NCBI RefSeq assembly: GCF_025907915.1
Contig: NZ_JAPAAF010000002.1
Span: forward strand, 248,001 to 312,000
Length of the DNA stretch: 64,000 nucleotides
Source: Gaoshiqia sediminis
GTDB taxonomy: Bacteria; Bacteroidota; Bacteroidia; Bacteroidales; Prolixibacteraceae
Reading direction: 5' to 3'
Part shown: positions 57,341 through 64,000 of the stretch, piece by piece
How the letters are laid out: each line of letters starts with the position of its first letter
Position numbering within the stretch: position 1 is the stretch's first letter
Position numbers and translations under genes: made by a program
Notes under the pieces: model-generated
Seen by the model: only the letters and a program-made list of their open reading frames with translations
Databases searched by the model: none
Told to the model about the DNA's origin: nothing

Positions 57341-58390
57341 ATGCCTGCAATTATTATAGATCCAACAGTGAATATTCAATATTCATCCTTTTATATTAAA
57401 GGACTGGAGATTGTTTTTGGAAAGGTTAATGTTCGGTTTTCTTCAAAATATTTTAAATCTCTTAAAAGGCAAAAAGAGCGGAATTCATACGAGCACTATA
57501 TGGCCTTTGTTCTCGTCGATAAAGATTGCTTAACTAAATATGTCATTGACTTTCGTGATAAGGTTGAAGTGAAAGAAAGTGCTTATGATTGGTGTGATAA
57601 GTACGCAAAAATTAATTATCACAAGAGATATACAGGCTCAAGGTTTTCGTCGAAAATGATTTCCATTCCACCCGGCTTCGGAATCCGCATTTGGGGTTTG
57701 TGGGAAACAATATTTTATGGCATTTCTAATTTTGCAAAGTGTAATTTTTCTCCTGTAACATCGGGGAAGCAATTTTTTGCAGATTATTTTTTGTTGTACT
57801 TGAGGCGCTTACCCATAGAGGGTTATTCAAAAAATGACCAACTTAAAGAGTATGAGAGCATGGAAAGTAAGGAAAACTACGTTTTTTTTATTTCTACTCT
57901 TTGGCCGCATGAAAATTGTCTTAAAACCACCAATGTTTTACGGAAGCATTTTATTGAAACTTGTAAGAATTTTCAATTCATTGACTTTGAGGGCGGTTTT
58001 TACGCTAATTCGTCACATCCTCAATATGAGGAGTTTAAGCAAATTGTTTTTACAAAGCCATATTCTGTTAAAAGCTATTTAGATAAGACAAAGGCGTCGT
58101 TGTTTGTATTTAATACTCCTTCAGTGCATAACTGCCACGGATGGAAGTTGGGTGAATTTCTAGCAATGGGGAAAGCTATTATCTCGACACCTTTATCAAA
58201 TGAATTGCCTGAAGCGCTGGTGCATGGAAAAAACATCCACATTATTTCTGATTTTTCTAAGCTAGAGGAGACTGTTAGATTAATAGTTAAAAATAAGAAA
58301 TACAGGCAACATTTAGAGGTTGGTGCAAAAGCGTATTATTTAAAGTATGTTAAGCCAGAAAGTGTAATCAGATATATTTTGAATTATTGA
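57341..58390 (+). CDS. Putative GT-B glycosyltransferase
   Basis: A 349-residue protein. The C-terminal half has NCHGWKLGEFLAMGKAIISTPLSNELPEALVHGKNIHII, which is the donor-binding region of GT-B glycosyltransferases (E before LxMGK, then P). The N-terminal half is not recognisable. It is clearly AT-rich with many Lys, Asn and Phe codons, unlike the gene before the locus, so it may have come by transfer. Donor and acceptor unknown. Confidence 0.7.
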   Translation: MPAIIIDPTVNIQYSSFYIKGLEIVFGKVNVRFSSKYFKSLKRQKERNSYEHYMAFVLVDKDCLTKYVIDFRDKVEVKESAYDWCDKYAKINYHKRYTGSRFSSKMISIPPGFGIRIWGLWETIFYGISNFAKCNFSPVTSGKQFFADYFLLYLRRLPIEGYSKNDQLKEYESMESKENYVFFISTLWPHENCLKTTNVLRKHFIETCKNFQFIDFEGGFYANSSHPQYEEFKQIVFTKPYSVKSYLDKTKASLFVFNTPSVHNCHGWKLGEFLAMGKAIISTPLSNELPEALVHGKNIHIISDFSKLEETVRLIVKNKKYRQHLEVGAKAYYLKYVKPESVIRYILNY

Positions 58391-58501
58391 ATGGGTGAAT
58401 TCTTTCGCGTAGCCCCATTGATTCAAAATACTGTTTTAAATTAATCCACTGATGCTGTCGGTGAGGGGAGAGGATTATGCAAAGTCAATATATTCAAATT
58501 T

Positions 58502-59020
58502 ATGAAGACGAATGTAAGTATAGCCAACAACAGCGCGTGCAATTTTCAGAAAGAACCGATAGTGGATGCTAGTAGAAAGAGGCATCTGCTTTACCGAATC
58601 GCCAAAAAGATCCCGAACAAGCTTTTCACCTTGCAGGGGCGGATAAAATATCGGGCCGTTCAATGGGACAACAGGACAGCTTCAGATAAACCGGTCACAA
58701 AATCACTAAACTTGCGGCCCGGAGAATGGGTAAAAGTTCGGTCGCTGACTGAAATTGCCTTGACACTCGACAAAAACGGGAAATACAGGGGCCTGTACTT
58801 TATGCCCGAGATGGAGCAATTTTGCGGAGGGAAGTATAAGGTCTTCAAGAAGGCTGAAAAAATTAAAATGGAATCGACCGGAGAATTGCGCAAATTAAAA
58901 AGCCCCAGTTATTTTCTGGAAGGGGTTTATTGTACCGGCGAATTTCAGGGAGGCTGCGACCGGTCATGCTTCCACTTCTGGCGGGAGGAGTGGCTTGAAG
59001 GAGCAATTGAACAAACTTAA
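58502..59020 (+). CDS. Conserved four-cysteine protein of exopolysaccharide loci, function unknown
   Basis: A 172-residue soluble protein. After a basic N-terminal third come GEWVKVRSLTEIALTLD (about 74-90), GLYFMPEMEQFCGG (97-110) and KVFKKAEKI, then C144TGEFQGGC152DRSC156FHFWREEWL. I recall similar small proteins, ending in a CxG-GGC-xxC-xxFWxxxWL pattern, beside sugar and lipid gene clusters in cyanobacteria and actinobacteria, but I know no assigned function. Three Cys near the end plus Cys108 could hold a metal or a disulfide. It lies before the dehydratase gene and after a possible GT. Confidence 0.75.
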   Translation: MKTNVSIANNSACNFQKEPIVDASRKRHLLYRIAKKIPNKLFTLQGRIKYRAVQWDNRTASDKPVTKSLNLRPGEWVKVRSLTEIALTLDKNGKYRGLYFMPEMEQFCGGKYKVFKKAEKIKMESTGELRKLKSPSYFLEGVYCTGEFQGGCDRSCFHFWREEWLEGAIEQT

Positions 59021-59187
59021 CAATAGGAATCACCGATATGATCTGATCGTTTTACCGAAACAACACACCCAAATATTTGTGCCGACAGGGCAAATCCATT
59101 TTGATTACAGTTTGTGATTAATGCCCTGAAACTGAGAGGTCGGTACTGGTACATTCTCCATACACGATATTTGTAACCACTGGACAC

Positions 59188-61119
59188 ATGGTCGATTTAT
59201 TTTGTAAATACATTAAAAAAATGATCTTGCCACGGTGGTTGGTTTTTCTGGCAGATACCGGAATCACAGCGACAGCCTTTTTGTTGGCGTACATCCTGCG
59301 TCTGAACATTTATATCGATCAGGCATCTTTTGGGCAGGTGATGGTGCAATTGGTTGGTGTCATCTTCCCGGTTTACGGGGGAATATTTTTGTTGGCAGGT
59401 ATTTATCGCGGAATTCTCCGGCATTCGTCCATAGAGGATGCTGCCAGGCTGGCTCTCAGCGTCAGCGCGGCTATGTGCGCGGTTTACCTGGTATCAGCTG
59501 TTGCGCACCTACAATTTGTACCAGGCATTCTGATTATTCCTTATTCTGTGGTTTTTGTCCATGCTGCTGTCACCTCTGTGATGCTGATGGGGTTTCGGCT
59601 GATTGTACGCAACATGTACCACACATATGTGGTCCCACATAATGGATACAGGCGAGTGCTCATTTTTGGGGCAGGAAAAATGGGACGGATTACTCTTGGC
59701 GTGCTCGAGAGCGACCCGTATTCACAGGTGCATGTGTTGGGCTTTATTGATGATGAAAAAGCGCTAATTGGAAAACGATTGGCCGGAAAGCCGATCTATT
59801 CAGAACAATATGCCTTTGATAAAGTAATCGAACGTCTGGATGTACACGAGATTATCATTGCAGTTAATCACGGGGGAATCGCTCCTGACCGGCAAAAGAT
59901 TTTGCTGAATCACTGTCTGTTATTTGGAGTACATGTACGTATTGTGCCGCCATTAAAAGACTGGATTGATGGTAAACTACGCATGCAGCAAATCCGCGAT
60001 GTTAAAATTGAGGATTTGTTGGGGCGCGAGCCCATCGAAATTAATTTCGACAAAATTTCACGTTCATTAAAGAATAAGGTGGTTTTGGTAACGGGTGCAG
60101 CAGGGTCAATCGGTTCCGAAATTGTCAGGCAGTTAACCGTATTCGAGCCTAAAAACATTTTGTTGCTCGATCAGGCAGAAACACCCCTGTATGACCTTCA
60201 GCAGGAATTGTTGTCCTCTTTTCCGGGAACAAAATTCAGGGTGGTGATGGCCAGTGTTGCCGATCCTGTCCGGATGCGGCACGTGTTTGACGAGTTTCGG
60301 CCGCAGTATGTATTTAACGCCGCTGCCTATAAACATGTACCGCTGATGGAGGCAACACCCTACGAGGCCATTCGTGTAAATATTGGCGGAACTCGCCTCC
60401 TGGCAGACTTGTCTGTGGAATTCGGTGTGAAAAAGTTTGTCATGATTTCTACTGACAAGGCCGTCAATCCGACGAATGTTATGGGCGCCTCCAAACGGAT
60501 CTGTGAGATTTATATTCAATCTCTTTCCCGGTTGACCGATGTCCACACACAGTTTATCACCACGCGCTTCGGAAATGTATTGGGCTCAAACGGATCGGTG
60601 GTGCCGCTGTTCCGCAAACAAATAGAGGCTGGTGGCCCGGTGACGGTCACTCATCCCGATATCATTCGCTACTTTATGACCATTCCCGAAGCTTGTCAGC
60701 TGGTGCTGGAGGCTGGCTTTATGGCGCGTGGCGGCGAAATATTCATGTTCGACATGGGTGATCCGGTGAGGATCTATGAGCTGGCCGTGAAAATGATTAC
60801 CCTGGCCGGTTTGAAGCCGGAAGAAGACATCCCGATTCAAATTACCGGACTGCGACCGGGGGAAAAACTATTTGAAGAATTGCTTGCCGATAAAGAAAAC
60901 ACGGTTCAAACCTATCATCCCAAAATAAGGGTCGCCAACGTGTGTCCTTTCGATTTCGAGATGGTTAAAAATGAAGTCGATTCGTTATTACAGGCGAGCC
61001 AAACGGATTCGGATACCAAGCTGGTTGCCCGGATGAAAGCCATAATCCCGGAGTTTCATTCCCAAAATTCCCAATTTGTTGTACTAGACCACATTGCCAC
61101 CAAGGAAAAGAGAAAATGA
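59188..61119 (+). CDS. Membrane nucleotide-sugar 4,6-dehydratase (PglF/CapD/WbpM-like)
   Basis: A 643-residue enzyme. Four N-terminal membrane helices (about 10-115), a first Rossmann domain (VLIFGAGKMGRI) and the catalytic SDR domain (about 285-620) with VTGAAGSIGSEIVRQL and the active-site STDKAVNPTNVMGASKR, where the usual Tyr is Met as in the PglF/WbpM class. It converts UDP-GlcNAc to the 4-keto-6-deoxy sugar that the PglE-like aminotransferase can use. It is the last gene of the locus before the terminator. Confidence 0.95.
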   Translation: MVDLFCKYIKKMILPRWLVFLADTGITATAFLLAYILRLNIYIDQASFGQVMVQLVGVIFPVYGGIFLLAGIYRGILRHSSIEDAARLALSVSAAMCAVYLVSAVAHLQFVPGILIIPYSVVFVHAAVTSVMLMGFRLIVRNMYHTYVVPHNGYRRVLIFGAGKMGRITLGVLESDPYSQVHVLGFIDDEKALIGKRLAGKPIYSEQYAFDKVIERLDVHEIIIAVNHGGIAPDRQKILLNHCLLFGVHVRIVPPLKDWIDGKLRMQQIRDVKIEDLLGREPIEINFDKISRSLKNKVVLVTGAAGSIGSEIVRQLTVFEPKNILLLDQAETPLYDLQQELLSSFPGTKFRVVMASVADPVRMRHVFDEFRPQYVFNAAAYKHVPLMEATPYEAIRVNIGGTRLLADLSVEFGVKKFVMISTDKAVNPTNVMGASKRICEIYIQSLSRLTDVHTQFITTRFGNVLGSNGSVVPLFRKQIEAGGPVTVTHPDIIRYFMTIPEACQLVLEAGFMARGGEIFMFDMGDPVRIYELAVKMITLAGLKPEEDIPIQITGLRPGEKLFEELLADKENTVQTYHPKIRVANVCPFDFEMVKNEVDSLLQASQTDSDTKLVARMKAIIPEFHSQNSQFVVLDHIATKEKRK

Positions 61120-61257
61120 GCGTTGCCTTGCGGATAAAGCGTTATCATTAACAAAAGACAGCGAGTTAAATTTGGCACGTCAAGGTGCAATTCCGTTATC
61201 TCGGAAAGGTGTACAAATTGTTGTATTTCCGGCAATATTCAGCAAAACCATTTTATG

Positions 61258-61282
61258 GCGGGGCATTCCCCGCTTTTTTTTT
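61258..61282 (+). terminator. Strong terminator of the exopolysaccharide locus
   Basis: GCGGGG (61258-61263), loop CATT, CCCCGC (61268-61273), then nine T: a classic intrinsic terminator on the plus strand, 138 bases after the dehydratase stop. Confidence 0.92.
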
Positions 61283-61325
61283 GCCCTGCCGAAAAAGGTT
61301 GCGCAGCGGCTTTGGTCGGAGTATG

Positions 61326-61353
61326 TTGGTTTCACAATTAATTATTACTTTTA
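61326..61353 (+). promoter_or_regulatory. Possible promoter for the DUF4834-glyS unit
   Basis: TTG at 61326-61328, 17 bases, then TACTTTTA (one base off TAnnTTTG) at 61346-61353, 22 bases before the DUF4834 ATG. Confidence 0.35.
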
Positions 61354-61375
61354 CAGCCGCTGATTTTCAAGAGTT

Positions 61376-61636
61376 ATGATTGTATTGAATGTGATCCTGT
61401 TTTTTGTGAATTTTTTGCGAACCTTACTTTTTATCCTGATTATTTATTACGTGATCAGGTTTATAAACCGGTACATCCTGCCTTTTTTCAGCAGTCAATC
61501 CGGCAGGCAGGGACAATCAACAAATTACCGGAACAGCCGCCCTGAAGGCGATGTTCGACTGGAGAAAAATCAGCCCCGAAACTCACGAATTCCCAGAGAT
61601 GAAGGTGAGTATGTCGATTTTGAAGAAGTAGATTAA
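61376..61636 (+). CDS. DUF4834-family small membrane protein
   Basis: An 86-residue protein with one hydrophobic segment (about 4-28), an aromatic FINRYILPFF stretch and a polar tail that ends in DEGEYVDFEEVD. This is the DUF4834 layout, known to me only from Bacteroidota. It precedes glyS by 28 bases and is probably cotranscribed. Function unknown. Confidence 0.8.
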   Translation: MIVLNVILFFVNFLRTLLFILIIYYVIRFINRYILPFFSSQSGRQGQSTNYRNSRPEGDVRLEKNQPRNSRIPRDEGEYVDFEEVD

Positions 61637-61664
61637 TTTCCTTTAAGAAGATAAATTGATAACT

Positions 61665-63218
61665 ATGGCTCAGGAAGATATTTTTAAGAAACTGGTTGCC
61701 CATTGCAAAGAGTATGGATTCGTTTTTCAATCCAGCGAAATTTATGACGGATTGGGCGCCGTTTATGACTACGGACAGAATGGTGTGGAACTGAAGAATA
61801 ACATCAAGAAATATTGGTGGGACAGCATGGTGCTTTTACATGAAAACGTGGTGGGGATCGACTCGGCCATTTTCATGCACCCGACGATCTGGAAAGCTTC
61901 CGGCCACGTGGATGCTTTCAACGACCCGCTGATCGACAATAAGGACTCGAAAAAACGTTACCGCGCCGATGTGCTGATTGAAGAGCAACTGGCGAAGTAC
62001 GAGGAAAAAATGAACAAGGAAGTGGAAAAGGCCCGCAAGCGTTTTGGCGATGCTTTTGATGAGGCACAATTCCGCGCCACCAACCAGCGTGTGCTGGCCA
62101 ACCAGGAAAAATGGGACCAGCTGCACACGCGTTTTTCCAACGCGTTGAACGATAGCAACCTCGATGAGCTGAAACAAATCATTATCGACGAAGAGATTGC
62201 CTGTCCCATCAGCGGCAGCCGCAACTGGACCGATGTGCGCCAGTTCAACCTGATGTTTTCGACCGATATGGGCTCAACAGCCGATGGCGCGCAGAAAATT
62301 TACCTTCGTCCCGAAACCGCGCAGGGCATTTTCGTGAATTACCTGAACGTGCAGAAAACCGGGCGAATGAAAATACCCTTCGGGATTGCCCAAATCGGGA
62401 AAGCATTTCGCAACGAGATTGTCGCCCGCCAGTTTATTTTTCGTATGCGCGAGTTCGAGCAGATGGAACTGCAGTTTTTTGTGAAACCGGGAACCGAACT
62501 CGACTGGTTCGAGAAGTGGAAAGAAACCCGAATCAAGTGGCACCGTGCGCTGGGTTTTGGTGACGATAACTACCGTTTCCATGAGCACGAAAAGCTGGCG
62601 CATTATGCCAATGCAGCGGTCGATGTGGAATTCAAGTTCCCGTTTGGCTTTAAGGAAGTGGAAGGTATCCACTCGCGCACCGATTTCGACTTGTCGCAAC
62701 ATCAGCAATATTCCGGCAAAAAGATTCAATATTACGATCCCGAGTTGGGAGAATCGTATGTGCCTTTTGTCGTTGAAACGTCAATTGGTGTCGACCGGAT
62801 GTTCCTGCAAGTTATTTCGGCTTCGTATTGCGAAGAAGAGGTGGGCACGGCCAGCGGTGAAAAAGATACCCGCGTGGTGCTGAAACTTCCGCCCGTACTA
62901 GCTCCGGTAAAAATGGCCGTGATGCCGTTGGTGAAAAAAGACGGCCTGCCCGAAAAAGCCCGCGAGATTATCGACGAACTGAAGTTCGATTTCAACTGCC
63001 AGTACGACGAGAAAGATTCTATTGGGAAGCGCTACCGCCGTCAGGATGCTATTGGTACGCCTTTCTGTGTTACTGTTGACCATCAATCGCTGGAAGATCA
63101 AACCGTGACGATCCGCTACCGCGACACCATGGAGCAAGACCGCGTGCCCATTGCCGACCTGAAGGGCATCATTGGCTCACAGGTAAGCTACAAGCAGTTA
63201 TTTGCAAAACTGAATTAA
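61665..63218 (+). CDS. glyS: Glycyl-tRNA synthetase, dimeric (alpha2) type
   Basis: About 517 residues from the ATG at 61665 (an upstream TTG adds three residues). Class II synthetase of the single-chain type found in archaea, eukaryotes and some bacteria. YDYGQNGVELKNNIKKYWW, RPETAQGIFVNYLNVQKT (motif 2 region) and the C-terminal anticodon-binding domain (APVKMAVMPLVKKDG) identify it. It stands apart from the alpha2beta2 glyQ/glyS type. Confidence 0.96.
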   Translation: MAQEDIFKKLVAHCKEYGFVFQSSEIYDGLGAVYDYGQNGVELKNNIKKYWWDSMVLLHENVVGIDSAIFMHPTIWKASGHVDAFNDPLIDNKDSKKRYRADVLIEEQLAKYEEKMNKEVEKARKRFGDAFDEAQFRATNQRVLANQEKWDQLHTRFSNALNDSNLDELKQIIIDEEIACPISGSRNWTDVRQFNLMFSTDMGSTADGAQKIYLRPETAQGIFVNYLNVQKTGRMKIPFGIAQIGKAFRNEIVARQFIFRMREFEQMELQFFVKPGTELDWFEKWKETRIKWHRALGFGDDNYRFHEHEKLAHYANAAVDVEFKFPFGFKEVEGIHSRTDFDLSQHQQYSGKKIQYYDPELGESYVPFVVETSIGVDRMFLQVISASYCEEEVGTASGEKDTRVVLKLPPVLAPVKMAVMPLVKKDGLPEKAREIIDELKFDFNCQYDEKDSIGKRYRRQDAIGTPFCVTVDHQSLEDQTVTIRYRDTMEQDRVPIADLKGIIGSQVSYKQLFAKLN

Positions 63219-63667
63219 TACGTCGCTGCGGCGATATGACAAAGACTGTCCCTGCTGGGGGCGGTCTTTTTTTTGGTCAATTTTTGGCTTGCCGGCAAAA
63301 AAATCCGGATTCAGGATCGAATGAAAACTCATCTCTTCCAAATTTTAAAATGCATGAGGGCGAATAATCTTCTCCGTTTCATTCACTCAAATGGCTAAAA
63401 ACAGATCGTTCATGAGCTGGGAATAGGGGTTTCATGCAAGAAACAAGGTTGTTCATCAAATAGATGCTTGTGGTTATTTGTTTTATCTGATTTTTTGATA
63501 AATTGTACACGCTTTTTTTGTGGTGAATATCGGAAAGTTCTTTTTTGAAGAACTAATAATGGTCCCAAGAAGCACTAAACTGAATTGTAAGTGAAAATAG
63601 CAGGAAATGAATAGAAGAGGCGTATTGAATTCGCCAATCAATAACCATCAACTAATAAAAACAACTT
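63219..63667. other. Intergenic region after glyS
   Basis: About 450 bases with the glyS terminator near its start and a short AGTTCTT/AAGAACT hairpin (63536-63554). No gene or clear promoter box was seen. Confidence 0.5.
63241..63274 (+). terminator. Terminator of glyS
   Basis: AAAGACTGTCCC (63241-63252) pairs with the GGG-GCGGTCTTT arm over 12 bp with two G-U pairs, followed by a long T run. Confidence 0.85.
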
Positions 63668-64000
63668 ATGAAAAACTATTTTAACTTTCAACTAACCGGT
63701 AAAAAACTGTTCCCCATTTGGGTATTGTTCCTGATACTGTTTTTTGTTCCATACATCGGCTTGCTTGTAAGCATTAAGTCGGTTGAGTCTGGTGGAAAAC
63801 CTTCCCTGATTTTTCTACCTGCAATGTTCCTGCTAATCATTGTGGCCCTGGCACTAACCTTCTTTTTGGCCAAATATTTCATTGAAGGAGTGGCGTACAA
63901 AGAACAAACAATCAAGTTTTCAGGAACCTTCGGGAAATACCTGGGCACCATGTTGCTGGGTTTCTTTCTGAGCATAATTACCCTGGGAATTTATGGAGCC
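63668..64000 (+). CDS. DUF898/YjgN-like membrane protein (3' partial)
   Basis: The first 111 codons of a gene that runs off the window. Its start reads MKNYFNFQLTGKKLFPIWVL; two hydrophobic helices follow, then KFSGTFGKYLGTMLLGFFLSIITLGIYGA, which fits the repeated F.G.....F....L..ITLGIY motif of DUF898. An inner-membrane protein of unknown role. Nothing about the missing end can be said. Confidence 0.65.
   Translation, partial: MKNYFNFQLTGKKLFPIWVLFLILFFVPYIGLLVSIKSVESGGKPSLIFLPAMFLLIIVALALTFFLAKYFIEGVAYKEQTIKFSGTFGKYLGTMLLGFFLSIITLGIYGA

Noticed and set aside
61094-61363. Small protein after the dehydratase gene
   Set aside because: It runs through the terminator hairpin and T-tract.

Overview
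The window reads as chromosome of a Bacteroidota bacterium, probably of the Marinilabiliales/Prolixibacteraceae type (lineage inferred from gene content, not from a database search). The grounds are a SusC/SusD pair under an ECF sigma/FecR anti-sigma pair, TAnnTTTG-type promoter boxes instead of a normal -10, almost no Shine-Dalgarno sequences, DUF4834, two GIN-domain (DUF2807) proteins, and an ATP synthase operon that lacks its beta and epsilon genes.

Region 1 (1-11.4 kb) is a polysaccharide utilisation locus. A GH105/GH88-type unsaturated uronyl hydrolase (cut by the window start) and a GH95 alpha-L-fucosidase-type lipoprotein lie on the plus strand. SusD, SusC, a FecR anti-sigma factor and an ECF sigma factor face them on the minus strand. 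A fucose- and uronate-bearing plant or algal glycan such as a pectin is the likely substrate. A regular 41-42 bp tandem array fills the gap between the two hydrolases, and the GH95 gene carries a frameshift near its end.

Region 2 (11.5-37.1 kb) is mostly housekeeping: two GIN-domain envelope proteins, coaX, a receiver domain with a C-terminal membrane anchor, a CtpA-type protease, a POT-like transporter broken by one in-frame stop, a 3-methyladenine glycosylase, rplM-rpsI-rpsB-tsf, a bactofilin-atpZ-atpB/E/F/H/A/G operon, a MaoC protein, fabH, rpmF with its YceD partner, a histidine kinase, dxs, a PHP phosphatase, a DUF1080 protein, frr and pyrH.

Region 3 (37.7-61.3 kb) is one large plus-strand exopolysaccharide locus closed by a strong terminator. 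It encodes the export lipoprotein (Wza-like), the chain-length tyrosine kinase (Wzc-like), a flippase, a polymerase, a PglC-like initiating phosphoglycosyl transferase, at least four glycosyltransferases, a TviB/TviC-like pair for UDP-GalNAcA, a PglF/PglE-like dehydratase and aminotransferase for a 4-amino-6-deoxy sugar, an O-acetyltransferase, a NodB deacetylase and a GNAT/FemAB-like protein. The 3' half also holds three unusual members: a protein resembling the plant GINT1 propeller domain, a lipoprotein PL9 polysaccharide lyase with all catalytic residues, and a small conserved four-cysteine protein of unknown role. A polymer containing uronic acid or amino sugars, with its own lyase, is the simplest model.

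Region 4 (61.4-64 kb) holds a DUF4834 protein, glycyl-tRNA synthetase and the start of a DUF898-like membrane protein. No tRNA, rRNA, insertion sequence or CRISPR array was seen.
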